This document shows positions 42,489 to 52,964 of a stretch of DNA of 64,000 nucleotides, piece by piece. Both the position numbers and the translations under genes were made by a program. Origin of the DNA: Oceanospirillum sediminis (GTDB lineage: Bacteria > Pseudomonadota > Gammaproteobacteria > Pseudomonadales > Halomonadaceae); NCBI RefSeq assembly GCF_014164585.1, contig NZ_JACJFM010000012.1:61699-125698 (forward strand). The letters run 5' to 3'. A model generated the notes under the pieces. It did no database searches and was not told the origin of the DNA. It saw nothing but the letters and a program-made list of their open reading frames with translations. Position 1 is the stretch's first letter, and the number at the start of each line of letters is the position of its first letter.

Positions 42489-43155
42489 AATATTTCCCCG
42501 CGCTGACCGTACATGATAGTAGTGTCAGAGTTAATAACCAACGATCAGCATGACGATTGTAATACTCACCGTTGTGTACCGCTGAAATAACCGTGTTCTT
42601 ATATTCTCCGGATGACAGCAGAGGAATATATCGGCTTCTTGCCTGAACTGATGTTGATTGCTGGCGAAGGCTATAAAAATCGCCATGTACTACAGATGTA
42701 CCGTATAAAATAGAAACATCATAATACCATCTTTCGGCAGAGTTCATTTTCCCGTTAATTAACACATGCTTAAAGGTATATGTGAAAGAGGGCTCATATG
42801 AGTGGTCTGACCTGCATTGCTACTCTGGATAATATAAAGCCGGAAAGCAATACTGAAGAAAATCAGTAAACGGGCATTCCGGCATATTGCCAATGGGCTA
42901 TTAATACTCAGTGGTGTACTGATGATACTGTCGCTTTCTCGCTGTTATTAAAGTAATGCTGAACATTGTTATTAACGTGGTTCTTAACGATGCCCTGATC
43001 CAGATTCGTAGTATAGGTAAGCACCTCAACATAAATACTTCTTGCTTCTCCGGCCAGTGGCCGGAGAAGCAAAGGGTATAAATATCGGAAAACTTCTGTG
43101 CAGGCACTTATCGGAATAAGGATACAGATTATGTCTCTCTGCTTTTTATCTGATG
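42489..43155. other. Intergenic region with a perfect 14-bp stem-loop at 43042-43072
   Basis: About 670 bp between apbE and marC without a supported gene. The striking element is at 43042-43072: the arms TTGCTTCTCCGGCC and GGCCGGAGAAGCAA pair perfectly over 14 bp around a 3-nt loop (AGT). It lies 84 bp past the marC stop and may be its terminator, although no T tract follows. A 23-codon ORF (42798-42869, AAGAGGG before ATG, product starting MSGLTCIATLDNIKPE) is possible but weak. A 107-codon minus frame overlapping the apbE start looks spurious. Confidence 0.5.
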
Positions 43156-43776
43156 TTAGCTTCCCAGAGTTTGCGAGGCACTGGCAACCATTTGCACAAT
43201 ACCATCATAGATAAACTGAATAGCCAGTGCTGCCAGAATCACTCCCAGGAATCGACGCAGAATCTCGTCACCCGTTCGTCCGATCAGCACTTTCACAAAA
43301 CCGGACAGCAGCATCAGTACCAGTGTCAGCACGGTAATGGTGAGAATTGCCAGAATCACCGAAATTTCTTCTGTCACATTATTCACATCGGAAAACATCA
43401 GAATTGCCAGAGTCAGGGAGCCTGGCCCTGCTGTCAGAGGGATGGACATCGGGAACACCGAAATATCTTTTTTCTCGGTGGTAACCTGATACTCCTGATC
43501 CTGAGTGATCATATTAAATGCGGTGTAAAACAGCAGCAGGCCACCAGATATTCTGAGTGCTTCAATGCTGATACCCAGTTTGGCCAGAAATGCCTCGCCA
43601 AAGTTACCAAAAATAATCAGTAACACTGTCGTAATCAGCATGGCTTTAATAGCCATTACTCTTCTGTGGCGTTTATCTCCGACAGGTACCAGAGAGTGGA
43701 AAATAATTGCTGCGCCAATAGGATCAATGATCACAAACAATCCTGTCAGAGCATTCAGATAAACAAGTAAGTCCAT
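43156..43776 (-). CDS. marC: MarC-family inner membrane protein (UPF0056)
   Basis: 206 aa with six predicted membrane helices. The N-terminal LNALTGLFVIIDPIGAAIIFHSLVP and the central FPMSIPLTAGPGSLTLAIL are the two conserved MarC repeats. The family was once linked to multiple antibiotic resistance, but a transport substrate has not been established. Length is normal. It is a single gene with a strong hairpin downstream. Confidence 0.9.
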   Translation of the reverse strand: MDLLVYLNALTGLFVIIDPIGAAIIFHSLVPVGDKRHRRVMAIKAMLITTVLLIIFGNFGEAFLAKLGISIEALRISGGLLLFYTAFNMITQDQEYQVTTEKKDISVFPMSIPLTAGPGSLTLAILMFSDVNNVTEEISVILAILTITVLTLVLMLLSGFVKVLIGRTGDEILRRFLGVILAALAIQFIYDGIVQMVASASQTLGS

Positions 43777-44047
43777 GTTTATACTCAGGAAAAATAATTA
43801 ATTGTCTGAAAAAAGCATTGATTCGAGAGGCCGGATCAACGGGAAAGAAAGCCGGTTAAACCAGACTGGTAAATCAAACCATCAGGCAGAATGTATCAGG
43901 TCTTTGTGTATCCAACCCACCGGAGCAGCGCACTCTAACAGAGTTATCTTGAATTTTGAATGCCTGTATTTATGAATAATTCAATACAACGCTGTTCAGT
44001 TTGCAGGACCGGTCGTCAGAGATGATCGGTCACTGCTTGTTTCTCTG

Positions 44048-44530
44048 TCAGTGTGTATTCGGGAAAACAAGCTTATACATCTCCCTGTTAAATGAAGACT
44101 TATAATCTGTAACAAGTATAGTGTATTTAACATGGTGATAAGGCTTTTCCCCTAAGGGTTCCTCATTGACTGGATACAGTGCAAACATATAGGGCCGGAT
44201 GTACGGGTTTTCAGCTAAACGATCGGAGTTATCTGAGGGTATCTGATAATCTGTTTGCTGCCATGTTATGCCTGGATAACTTGTTCCTTCTCGCTCTGCC
44301 GGAATAAAAAGAATTTCTTTCTTAAATACATGTCTGGCATCCTGGGTTGGATCCCGTTTTTTTAGCTCAGCTATTCTTGATTCATAAAGAGGATGAAACA
44401 GAGCTGTGCGCCGCTCAATTTCTGCTTTTTCTGCAGCCTCTGTACCCGATAATACATCGTATACTTTGACGAAGGGTGAGAGAATAGCGGCTAATAACAC
44501 TGCTGCAGCCGTAGTGAGTCCATCAGACAT
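44048..44530 (-). CDS. Hypothetical protein with N-terminal hydrophobic helix
   Basis: 160 aa. Residues about 5-24 (LTTAAAVLLAAILSPFVKVY) form a signal or anchor helix. The remainder is soluble and polar, with a helical part (EAAEKAEIERRTALFHPLYESRIAELKKRDP) and a C-terminal part of strands. I do not recognise a family. It looks like a small membrane-anchored or periplasmic protein. It is divergent from the AraC-type gene at 44739 across about 200 bp, which may hold both promoters. Confidence 0.6.
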   Translation of the reverse strand: MSDGLTTAAAVLLAAILSPFVKVYDVLSGTEAAEKAEIERRTALFHPLYESRIAELKKRDPTQDARHVFKKEILFIPAEREGTSYPGITWQQTDYQIPSDNSDRLAENPYIRPYMFALYPVNEEPLGEKPYHHVKYTILVTDYKSSFNREMYKLVFPNTH

Positions 44531-44738
44531 ATCATGCTTCCTTTCTGGATATGGCGGGTGCGTCGTTATCTGAGCATACTGTTCAAACTGAGCTATGACC
44601 AGATCATATTAAGTGGTAAAAAGATGAAAGTTGCTCGTTCAGAGTGTTTGTCTTAATAACATGTGCCAGTTGCTCACTCCATCACCATCTGTTTTACTCT
44701 GTGTTTAATACGAACGTATGATTTTTTTGGTGGCCATT

Positions 44739-45743
44739 ATGAGTATCGAACATCATTCTATTTCGGTACATTTTGTTCAGACACTGGTCAGAGCTATGGA
44801 ACAGTCGGATATTGACGCCCGGCAGGCAATGCTGGATGCCGGGATGAACCCGGAACTGTTGCAGTTACCCCAGTTAAGAGTGACGCCCGAGCAGTTCAGT
44901 CGTCTGATTCTGTTAGCCTGGCAGAGAATGGATGATGAATTTCTGGGGCTGGGTAGCAGGCCTTGTCGTTATGGTGTTTTCTCGTTGATGGCTCGTCAGG
45001 CCATTAACTGTAAAAGCCTGAAGTCAGCGTTATATCATATTACCCGGTTCTATAATCTGATCGCGGATGCTTTGACATTGTCACTGGAAGTACATGGTGA
45101 GGATGCTTATTTTGATATGCGCCTGACTTCTCCGGAACAGGATATGGATCATGCGTTATGTGAGCTGTTAATGATGTTGTGGCATCGTTTTCCCAGCTGG
45201 CTGATAGGCCAGAAAATTCAGCTGAAGGAGATCTGGTTCACTTACCCGGAGCCAGAGCATAGTAGCGAATACCGCTTAATTTATCCTTGTCCGATCCGCT
45301 ATAACCAACCAGTTAATCGCCTGGTGCTGGATCGTAAATATCTTCAGGCACCTGTGGTGCAGACTAAACAAACCTTACTGGCTTATCTGCAGAGCAGCCC
45401 GCTGAATTGGTTCAAACGTCAGGCATATTACCCGGTGTTTACCCGTAAGGTGGTTCGTTGTCTTGAAAAAGATGAAGGCTTTGTATCATTGAATATGGAG
45501 CAGATTGCTGCTGAGCTGAATGTGACTTCCCGTACTTTGCGACGTAAATTAACGGAAGAAAAAACCAGTTTTCAGCAATTAAAAGACGGAATACGCCGGG
45601 ATGCAGCCATTCACTATCTGAGTCAGCCGGGAATTCCTGTAGCGGAAATTTCCCGACGACTGGGGTTTTCAGAGCCTGCAGCGTTTACCCGAGCGTTCAA
45701 ACAATGGACAGGCGTTCCTCCGGCGGTTTATCGCCAGTCGTGA
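44739..45743 (+). CDS. AraC-family transcriptional regulator (AraC_binding-N/OruR type)
   Basis: 334 aa from ATG 44739, with GGTGG eight bases upstream; a start seven codons earlier is possible. The N-terminal domain (VRAMEQSDIDARQAMLDAGMNPELLQLPQLRV … LLILAWQRMDDEFLGLG-like layout) is the arabinose-binding-type domain PF12625 found in OruR/GbdR-like regulators. The C-terminal double helix-turn-helix includes VSLNMEQIAAELNVTSRTLRRKL and VAEISRRLGFSEPAAFTRAFKQWTG. It may control the convergent MBL-fold gene or the divergent hypothetical gene. The ligand is unknown. Confidence 0.88.
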   Translation: MSIEHHSISVHFVQTLVRAMEQSDIDARQAMLDAGMNPELLQLPQLRVTPEQFSRLILLAWQRMDDEFLGLGSRPCRYGVFSLMARQAINCKSLKSALYHITRFYNLIADALTLSLEVHGEDAYFDMRLTSPEQDMDHALCELLMMLWHRFPSWLIGQKIQLKEIWFTYPEPEHSSEYRLIYPCPIRYNQPVNRLVLDRKYLQAPVVQTKQTLLAYLQSSPLNWFKRQAYYPVFTRKVVRCLEKDEGFVSLNMEQIAAELNVTSRTLRRKLTEEKTSFQQLKDGIRRDAAIHYLSQPGIPVAEISRRLGFSEPAAFTRAFKQWTGVPPAVYRQS

Positions 45744-45755
45744 TTTTATGACTGG

Positions 45756-46886
45756 TTAGCCTGTCACAGTGTTTTTATCCGACGGGTTAACTGAAGCCAG
45801 GCTGGCTCTGGTAAATCGCCATATCCCTGATGTATCCGTTGTTTTTTCCAGAAAACCATCGTCTCTCAGATAATGCAGATGCGCCAGACACTCTCCGCAA
45901 GCCAGTACTGTCTCAAAAGGAGATAATGCTCTGGGGTACAGTACTTTTACCAGATCCAGCACGCTGTAATCCTGATTTTGCTCGCCGTTCAATGCCTGAT
46001 GATCCAGAGCGGTTCGGAGCTGTTGCAACGATTTATGATGATCTTTTTCCAGTTGATTTAATCGCTCATGCAGACCATAAAAAGGCATTTCATGGGCGGG
46101 GAGAATCAGTATATCAGCAGGCAGCGATTTCAGACGTTGCAATGAATTCAGCCAGTGTTGCAGAGGATTACCTTCCGGATCATCACTGCGAACACTGACA
46201 TTTGAGCTGATACCAGGCAGTACCTGATCACCGGAAATCAGAATACCTGCTTGTTGGCAGTAGAGGCTGGCATGAGCGATACAATGTCCTTCTGCCACAA
46301 TAACTTGCCAGCTGTAATCTCCTATTGTCAGGTGGTCGCCATCCTGCATAAAGAAAATAGGTGCTGTCAGTTCAGAGAACATGTGGCCCAGCTGACTGCC
46401 CATCTGGCTCAGGCTGTTCGCTTCTTTTTCAGGAATATTACTGGCCGTCAGCATTGCCAGATAACTGCTTTGCAGCGTTTGAGTATCCGTTTGCAGGTTC
46501 AGATGTTTCAGTTCACCTTCTGTTATATACAGAGGTGCGTTCCAGCGCTGACACAGTTGCCCGCCTGCAGACATGTGATCAACATGTGCATGGGTGGCGA
46601 TGATACGTTTTACTGGTAAATCGGCAAAGTACTCTTGCTCCAGTGTCTGCCAGAGTGTCTGGCTTTCGTCATTGGCCAGACCACAGTCAATCAGCGTCCA
46701 GCCATCCTCTTCTTTCAGCAGATACAGATTGATATGGTCCAGCTTAAATGGCAGTGGCATACGCAACCAGAAAATGCCGGGTGCGATGCAGATCAGCTCA
46801 CCTGGTAAAGGCACCTTAAAATGTGCTGTAGTAATCTGCCCTTCAGCTATTTCTGCCGATCGCTCTTGCATGGCATTTTCGGTCAT
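45756..46886 (-). CDS. MBL-fold metallo-hydrolase
   Basis: 376 aa from ATG 46886 (AAAGAG upstream); a 15-codon longer start has a weaker context. The metallo-beta-lactamase domain starts around residue 35 with the metal motif THAHVDHMS, then GHCIAHASLYCQQAGILISGDQ and an HxMP-type closing (LPAHEMPFYG). A C-terminal helical extension (LDLVKVLYPRALSPFETVLACGECLAHLHYL) is like those in LACTB2-type hydrolases, whose winged helix follows. The substrate is not determined; thioesterase or RNase-like roles occur in the family. It converges with the AraC gene, 12 bp apart. Confidence 0.85.
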   Translation of the reverse strand: MTENAMQERSAEIAEGQITTAHFKVPLPGELICIAPGIFWLRMPLPFKLDHINLYLLKEEDGWTLIDCGLANDESQTLWQTLEQEYFADLPVKRIIATHAHVDHMSAGGQLCQRWNAPLYITEGELKHLNLQTDTQTLQSSYLAMLTASNIPEKEANSLSQMGSQLGHMFSELTAPIFFMQDGDHLTIGDYSWQVIVAEGHCIAHASLYCQQAGILISGDQVLPGISSNVSVRSDDPEGNPLQHWLNSLQRLKSLPADILILPAHEMPFYGLHERLNQLEKDHHKSLQQLRTALDHQALNGEQNQDYSVLDLVKVLYPRALSPFETVLACGECLAHLHYLRDDGFLEKTTDTSGIWRFTRASLASVNPSDKNTVTG

Positions 46887-47468
46887 ATTTCGCTCTTTAT
46901 TTTCTGGCGATGATAAGGTGTCTGATGTCATCGGGTCGCCCTTAGCCTTTGTAGTCGCCGTTTATCATGATTATTCTGATTGGCTGGTTTTAAATAATGT
47001 TGTTTAACTATCTGTTTTAAAATAAAAAATAATTTTTTCGGATATAAAGGGCTTAGCTTTTGGCTCTTTTATGAGCGCAGCATAACGATGCCTGACCCTG
47101 TTTTACGATTAGTTTGTCAGACCGGGTAGTCAGGAAAAATAATAAAATCAGAAAATAATTGATCTATTCGGACATTTTTGAAATGGGTGGAAAAAAATAA
47201 ACAGGCTGTACTGATTCAGGGGGACTGATCTGAAAAGATAAAAAAACACTGTGGCAGTCATTATTATCAATGCGCGAGGCTGTTGATGAGAGCAAGTGTT
47301 ATCTGGCGTTTGATCAGCGCCAGGATCTGCTTTCCAGAATAGCGATAGCCTATCGGGCCGCAAGCATATAGGGTTGCATAACATGCAATATTGTACAGGC
47401 AGAAAAAGCTTCCGGGCCTTATTCAGCACAGAAGCTTTTCTTATATGGTTACAGTCCGTCTGTTGTTA
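46887..47468. other. Intergenic region; only a weak small ORF
   Basis: About 580 bp between the MBL gene promoter and the end of the chemoreceptor gene. A plus-strand ORF of 33 codons (47270-47371, starting MREAVDESKCYLAFDQRQ and ending AYRAAS-I) has protein-like composition but no ribosome site; it could be a gene fragment. The terminator of the chemoreceptor gene lies at its right end. Otherwise nothing was recognised. Confidence 0.35.
47404..47439 (-). terminator. Terminator of the chemoreceptor gene
   Basis: AAAAGCTTC (47404-47412) and GAAGCTTTT (47431-47439) form a perfect 9-bp stem. In the minus-strand direction the 3' arm runs into a T5 tract. It is 30 bp after the chemoreceptor stop codon. 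The loop is large (18 nt). Confidence 0.5.
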
Positions 47469-49490
47469 TCAGGTGCGGAAGCTGCTGACCTTACTTTGCA
47501 GTTCAGTGGTTTGTTGCATCATATGCTGGCAGGCATCAACGGTGGCACAGGCACCCTGTGCCGTATCACTGGCAGACTGATGAATACCGTGCAGCGTCTG
47601 TTCAATCTGATTTGATACCATGGTCTGTGCTTCACTGGCTGAAGCAATCTGACAATTAAAATCTGCAATCTGATCGATCAGCTGAGAAATATGTTCCAGG
47701 GTATCAGAGACTGCAGAGGAGTTCTTGACGGTTTGCAGTGCTTTTTTCTGACTCAGATTCATTGCCTGTACAGCACTGCTTACTCCTTCCTGCAGACGCA
47801 TAATCATCTGCTCTATTTCCGAGGCAGAGTTCTGGGTACGTTGAGCCAGTGTCCGCACTTCGTCGGCTACTACCGCAAAGCCTCGTCCCTGTTCTCCTGC
47901 CCTGGCAGCTTCAATCGCAGCGTTCAAAGCCAGCAGGTTGGTTTGCTCGGCGACACCTTTGATGACATCCAGTACCTGAGTAATATTGTCGCTGTCTTTT
48001 TCCAGCTGATTGACCACACTAACCGATTCCTCGATCTCGGCATTAAGCTGGTTAATGTCACTCAGGGTACTCTGAACTTTTTGTTGCCCCAGGCTACTTT
48101 GCTGACCCACTTCTCTGGATTGTTGGGATGCGGTCTGGGTTTGTCCGGCGATTTCCTGAGCGCTGTTGACCATCTCATTAAAAGAGTTAACGATCTGCTC
48201 AATCTGGCGATGCTGTTCATCTGCTGAACGTCGGCTATTAGCCGCAATCTGGCTGACGGTTTGTGCCTGACCGGCAACAGACCCGGCAGTCTGATTGACA
48301 GTGCTGAGCAGTGAGCGCATTCGGCGGGTCATACTGTTGAACTCTTCTGCAAATTGCCCCAGTTCATCACGGCTGGATAATTCTACTTTGCAAGTCAGAT
48401 CGCCCTCTGCCACTTGTTCTGTTGCGGTCAGAATTTCCTCCAGCCCCTGACGTACCGATACATTAAAGCCAAGCATCAGATAGTTGGTAATAAAGATAGT
48501 TGCCAGTACGCCAATCAGTACCAGATAAAAATACTGATTCTGTTCATCAAAACGGTCCTGAAGATTCTGTTCAACGAAGCCGATAGCCTGATGGATAAAC
48601 TGATAGGCGGCATTATGGGCCGCAGACTCCTGTTTAAAATAAGCCTGCCAGTCATGGTCTAGGTTTTCTTCCAGCAAGAGGTCATTTTCATAGCGGGCAG
48701 TGGCCTTTTCTATCTGTTCTGGCAAAGCACTTAAAGTCTGAATCAGAATAGGGTCATACATCGTACGGGAAGACAGAATAGGAGAGGCGATACTGTTCAG
48801 GTTTTCCTGATCACTGATCAGTTCATCCAACAGGCGGTTCATCGCACCGATCATGGATGAGTTGATACTGTTGTTGCGTATCACCAGGGTAGAATAACCT
48901 CTGAGTTGCCCCTGATGCTTCAGTACCGGTTCCATCTGATCCAGAATTAGCTTCATCAACTGAAAGTTGGCTTTACTGCTATCCCTGGATAAACCGGATT
49001 GCTGACTGAGTTCCCGAATCAGATTCCAGCTACCCGCAACCAGCTGGTGGTACTTATTAAATACAATATTGATGCTGGTACTCTGGAAAGAGTGCTCGGT
49101 ATTAACCAGAGATCTGAGTTGCTGAATGCTCTGTAAAGCCTGGCTATGATCTGTTTTTTTATCCGGTGCCTGGCTCAGTTGATCCAGCAGCTGCAGGTAG
49201 CGTTGTTTCTGAGGCTTTATCTGCGCCTGCAAAATTTGTTCGTTTCCCTGAATGAATTGCATGTCTCTGATATCTGCAGCAGCAACAGTCAGCTGAATGC
49301 TGGTGCGCAGTGTCTGAATGCCTTGCAGAGCACGCCGGGTATCATTCTGTTGTGCTGACAGACTTGCCAGCTGAATCCAGGCCAGCCAGAGCAATGGCAG
49401 GAGAAACAGCACATTGATCAGGACAAACTTGTAGAAATAGCTCATCCGATTCATCAGCCCTATAGCTGGTGAAAGTAAGATACTGAACAT
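47469..49490 (-). CDS. Methyl-accepting chemotaxis protein
   Basis: 673 aa. TM1 is at about 20-42 ([18 protein letters not shown]), followed by a roughly 280-aa helical periplasmic sensor. TM2 is at about 325-345 and a HAMP domain follows ([36 protein letters not shown]). The cytoplasmic hairpin tip [20 protein letters not shown] with [18 protein letters not shown] is canonical. No C-terminal CheR pentapeptide is seen. The ligand is unknown. It is a single gene with its own terminator. Confidence 0.95.
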   Translation of the reverse strand: MFSILLSPAIGLMNRMSYFYKFVLINVLFLLPLLWLAWIQLASLSAQQNDTRRALQGIQTLRTSIQLTVAAADIRDMQFIQGNEQILQAQIKPQKQRYLQLLDQLSQAPDKKTDHSQALQSIQQLRSLVNTEHSFQSTSINIVFNKYHQLVAGSWNLIRELSQQSGLSRDSSKANFQLMKLILDQMEPVLKHQGQLRGYSTLVIRNNSINSSMIGAMNRLLDELISDQENLNSIASPILSSRTMYDPILIQTLSALPEQIEKATARYENDLLLEENLDHDWQAYFKQESAAHNAAYQFIHQAIGFVEQNLQDRFDEQNQYFYLVLIGVLATIFITNYLMLGFNVSVRQGLEEILTATEQVAEGDLTCKVELSSRDELGQFAEEFNSMTRRMRSLLSTVNQTAGSVAGQAQTVSQIAANSRRSADEQHRQIEQIVNSFNEMVNSAQEIAGQTQTASQQSREVGQQSSLGQQKVQSTLSDINQLNAEIEESVSVVNQLEKDSDNITQVLDVIKGVAEQTNLLALNAAIEAARAGEQGRGFAVVADEVRTLAQRTQNSASEIEQMIMRLQEGVSSAVQAMNLSQKKALQTVKNSSAVSDTLEHISQLIDQIADFNCQIASASEAQTMVSNQIEQTLHGIHQSASDTAQGACATVDACQHMMQQTTELQSKVSSFRT

Positions 49491-49760
49491 ACGAAAGCCC
49501 TGTAATTGTTTTTGGAGTTCAGGGGATAGCTGACAACCTGGTCAGGGTTTCAGCATCATTTCTGGTGTTAATCCAGGGTGGGGGAGCCCGTGATTTACCA
49601 CGTCATTTTTGCGACTTTAGTCTTGCCGGATTTGATCCTGCCTGCAATTGCAAAGCCAGTCATATCATTAACATATTCGGACAATAAACCTGGCCATACA
49701 GGCCTGAATTGTCAGGTGGACAGAGAAGAATGCTCTGTTGAGGTGAGTCGGTAAAGTAAG

Positions 49761-49786
49761 AAAAGGCCGGAGAACATAGCTCCGGC
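49761..49786 (-). terminator. Rho-independent terminator after the ada fusion gene
   Basis: In the minus-strand direction GCCGGAG (49786-49780) and CTCCGGC (49772-49766) form a perfect 7-bp GC-rich stem with a 7-nt loop, followed by CTTTTCTTACTTT. It lies 30 bp after the stop codon at 49816. Confidence 0.85.
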
Positions 49787-49815
49787 AGAGCAATATCCGT
49801 TGTGATGATATCTGG

Positions 49816-51930
49816 TCAGTTCAGTACACCTTCCAGTCTGAGTAGCTTTTCTTTTTGCTCAATACCACCAGCATAGCCTGTGAGTTTGCCGTTTTTACCG
49901 ATCACTCTGTGGCAGGGGACAATGATGGATATCGGGTTTTTGCCATTGGCCAGCCCTACGGCCCGAACCGCTTTAGGATTACCGATTGCATCGGCCAGTT
50001 GCTGATAACTCCAGGTTTCACCATAAGGAATAGCACAAAGCGCCTGCCAGACTTTTTGTTGGAAGAGAGTGCCTTGTGCTGCGATGGGAACTGTGAATTG
50101 AAGGCGTTCCCCGGTGAAGTACTCACGACACTGCTGAATCGCTGTCATCAGATGAGGGTGGTCATCCTTTTTTTCCCCTAAATCATCCGGTTGTGTGGTA
50201 TGAATCGGAAGCCATAGCCCGGTCAGCCCCTGATCCGTTGTTTGCAGAGTAAGGCATCCCAGAGGGCTGTCGTACCGGGTGTAATATCTGGTTTCAGCAG
50301 ATGATGTGTGTTTTTTACTGACTGTAGTCGAAGCGTTCATCTTCCGGGATTCCTTATTCGTCGCAATATCGGTCTTATTATGGGATTGGCTGGTCTGATC
50401 GTTATAATACTGCCAGCATTGAAAAGTCGCGTAGCTTCCCCAGGGAGAGACAGGTGCTGAATCCCATTCCGGCAGGGATTGCATCACTTTTTTGATGATC
50501 AGGTCACCTTCCAGAAAGTGATCCGGTTCGGATAATCCCCGGATACAGGCATATTGTATGGTCCAGGGGCCAATGCCTTTTATTTCTTGCCAGTGCCGGG
50601 GGTGTTTATCCGGATATTCCTGTATATAGCGCGCGAAGCGCTTCAGGGTATCTTTGCGGCTCTGGGGCATCTTCAGGCAGGACAGATCATCCCTGATAAT
50701 CCATTCTGGTTCAGGAAAGCGCAGTAAACAGTCCTGCCAGATGGTATCTGTATGATGCATTGTGGCGGTAGGGTTATAGCGCTGATTCAGTGTGTGCGTC
50801 AGATTGTTCAGATGGGTGATGGCGGCTTTAACGGAAACCTGCTGTCCCAGAATGGCCCTGATGCCCGCTTCCCAGCTACTCCATACCCCCGGAATTCGAA
50901 TGCCGGATGTCAGCTTACTGGCCAGAGCCGTATGCTGTAAATGTTGCTCAATGGTGGTCAGATCAGAGTCCAGATCAAACATCCGGCGAATGGTCTGTAG
51001 CATAGGATTCAGTTGCTGAAGGCTGCTAATGGCAAAGGTAATCTGCAATCGATCCGTCTGAGTTTGTTGCGCCAGAAACCAGCCGGGCTGACCATCCAGG
51101 ATAAAGGCGCGCTGATAGCTATTTTTCGTGACTTTTTCCAGGCCATTGATGGCTCTTAGTTGATAAAAACTTAACAGATGCTGCCAGTTAAAAGGCGGCC
51201 GCAGATGCAGTTCCAGCTGGTGCTGTATCAGGCTATTATCCGGACGGGCTACAGAGTGGGATATATCCGCTGTTTTTCGGGTGCTGTCTTTTATCCGGCC
51301 TTTGCGGATACTGCTGGGCGTCAGCTGAAGAATTTTCTGACAGGCATCGTTAAAACGACGAACGCTATTGAATCCCGATGCCAGAGCAATATCAGCAATC
51401 GCCATATCACTGTGGTGCAATAACTGTTTAGCAAACATCAGCTGCTGATACTGAGCGTACTGTTTAGGGGATATCCCCAGTTGTTGATTAAACAGTTGTC
51501 TCAGATAGCGATCACTGATCCCCAGGCGCTCGGCCAGTTCTGGCAAACTGTGCTCCTGAAGTTCACCGTGTTCAATCATTTTCATTGCCCGACGAAACGT
51601 GGTCTCGGTGCCCAGCCAGGCCCATGATCCCGGCGCACTGTCAGGACGACAGCGAAGACAAGGGCGATAGCCTGCTGTCAGTGCCTGACTGGAGTGAGCG
51701 TAATATTCGACATTCTCTTCTTTGGGTGGTATAGCCGGGCAGATTGGACGACAGAAAATTCCGGTGGTTCTGACCGCGATAAAAAACAGACCGTCAAAAC
51801 GGGCATCTCTGGCCAGCCGTGCTTTACGGCACTCGTCTGCATTCAGTGTTATCCCGATAATGTCCCGACTTGTTGTCATTATTATCGGAGTATTCTGACT
51901 GATGACGGTTTTATTCATCTCTGGTCTCAT
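49816..51930 (-). CDS. Ada-AlkA-Ogt triple fusion DNA-alkylation repair protein
   Basis: 704 aa in a single frame. Residues about 25-110 form the Ada N-terminal zinc/methyl-acceptor domain (GIFCRPICPA … RPCLRCRPDSAPG). Residues about 115-215 are an AraC-type helix-turn-helix (LPELAERLGISDRYLRQLF, IADIALASGFNSVRRFNDAC). Residues about 225-510 are an AlkA glycosylase (AGIRAILGQQVSVKAA, KGIGPWTIQYACIRG, FLEGDLIIKK). A linker leads to an Ogt/Ada-C alkyltransferase (about 560-704) with active Cys 673 in IVPCHRVIG. It should sense and repair methyl phosphotriesters, 3-methyladenine and O6-methylguanine. Ada-AlkA and separate Ogt are common; all three in one chain is less usual. Confidence 0.92.
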   Translation of the reverse strand: MRPEMNKTVISQNTPIIMTTSRDIIGITLNADECRKARLARDARFDGLFFIAVRTTGIFCRPICPAIPPKEENVEYYAHSSQALTAGYRPCLRCRPDSAPGSWAWLGTETTFRRAMKMIEHGELQEHSLPELAERLGISDRYLRQLFNQQLGISPKQYAQYQQLMFAKQLLHHSDMAIADIALASGFNSVRRFNDACQKILQLTPSSIRKGRIKDSTRKTADISHSVARPDNSLIQHQLELHLRPPFNWQHLLSFYQLRAINGLEKVTKNSYQRAFILDGQPGWFLAQQTQTDRLQITFAISSLQQLNPMLQTIRRMFDLDSDLTTIEQHLQHTALASKLTSGIRIPGVWSSWEAGIRAILGQQVSVKAAITHLNNLTHTLNQRYNPTATMHHTDTIWQDCLLRFPEPEWIIRDDLSCLKMPQSRKDTLKRFARYIQEYPDKHPRHWQEIKGIGPWTIQYACIRGLSEPDHFLEGDLIIKKVMQSLPEWDSAPVSPWGSYATFQCWQYYNDQTSQSHNKTDIATNKESRKMNASTTVSKKHTSSAETRYYTRYDSPLGCLTLQTTDQGLTGLWLPIHTTQPDDLGEKKDDHPHLMTAIQQCREYFTGERLQFTVPIAAQGTLFQQKVWQALCAIPYGETWSYQQLADAIGNPKAVRAVGLANGKNPISIIVPCHRVIGKNGKLTGYAGGIEQKEKLLRLEGVLN

Positions 51931-52046
51931 TTATCCATTGGATTCAAGTAATAAGTGCAGTCCTGTTTAGTCTATGACGTTTCTGGTTAAGCTCCAGCCA
52001 TTTTCGGAACTGAGGGCTGATAAGTATTATGGTCTTATCATGATTG

Positions 52047-52964
52047 TCAGGCCTGAGACTTAAGCCATTGGCTGAATTGTTTAATATCATCACGTTGCCA
52101 GTGATGTTCGGGGGCAACCAGGTAGTGGCCGTATTTCAGGGCGATCGGATCAAAAGGTAAACGGATTAACGCGGTGTCAGCTGGCGTCAGTAAATTCTCC
52201 CAGACCAGAGCAATACCCTGCTGGCAGCGAGCGGCTTCCAGGACCATCTGAAGATGACTGAAATGATAGTGAGGCTGGTCTGAAGCCATGGTCAGATTAT
52301 TGCGACTGAACCAGTCCTGCCAGCTCAGACCTCCGGGAGCATCTTCCTCTCCGGCCTGGTAATGTAATAAAGGTATCTCTCCCTTCTCAAGTCGCTGTCG
52401 AAGGGATAAAGCATCAGATTGATTACTGCTGTCTTCAGAAGGAGAGATAAGCCTGTGATGGCATACCGCGACCATAGATTCTGCCATCAGAAATTCGCTG
52501 CGCAGGCCCACAGCCTGACCATCTCCGAAATGTAGATGTAAGTCGGTATCCTGCTGGTTGAAATCAGTCAGAGCATCACGGGCTAACAGTTTCAATTCAG
52601 TGTCCGGGGCTATCTGGTAAAAGCTATTCAGTCTCGGAATCAGCCAGCTCTGTGCCAGACTAGGAGTAACCGCCAGTGTCAGTGTTGTTTTCTGACTCTG
52701 TTGCCTGGCTTTTTTCAGTCCGGTATCCACCTGCTGCATAGCCTGTCGAGCATATCGTGCCAGCTCTCGCCCGGCCTGTGTCAGCTCTACACCCTGAGAA
52801 TGACGCACAAATAACGCATAACCCAGCTGTTGTTCCAGTTGTTTCATTTGATGACTGACGGCGCTGGGACTGATATGCAGCTGTTCCGCTGCCCGGCTGA
52901 AACTGAGTTCATGGGCTACAATGGCCAGGGTGCGTATTGCAGTCAGGGAGATATGATCAGGCAT
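52047..52964 (-). CDS. LysR-family transcriptional regulator
   Basis: 305 aa. The N-terminal winged helix (LTAIRTLAIVAHELSFSRAA, then LHISPSAVSHQMKQLEQQLG) is of the GcvA-like subgroup (SAVSHQMKxLE). A periplasmic-binding-like effector domain follows from about residue 90. It is divergent from the OsmC-family gene, and the 150-bp gap contains TGAGA-TTT-TCTCA (52982-52994), a possible operator with the inverted form usual for LysR proteins. It probably regulates that gene; the effector is unknown. Confidence 0.9.
   Translation of the reverse strand: MPDHISLTAIRTLAIVAHELSFSRAAEQLHISPSAVSHQMKQLEQQLGYALFVRHSQGVELTQAGRELARYARQAMQQVDTGLKKARQQSQKTTLTLAVTPSLAQSWLIPRLNSFYQIAPDTELKLLARDALTDFNQQDTDLHLHFGDGQAVGLRSEFLMAESMVAVCHHRLISPSEDSSNQSDALSLRQRLEKGEIPLLHYQAGEEDAPGGLSWQDWFSRNNLTMASDQPHYHFSHLQMVLEAARCQQGIALVWENLLTPADTALIRLPFDPIALKYGHYLVAPEHHWQRDDIKQFSQWLKSQA

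Noticed and set aside
42442..42765. 107-codon minus-strand frame overlapping the apbE start
   Set aside because: No ribosome site, overlaps a clear gene, and its composition is not protein-like.
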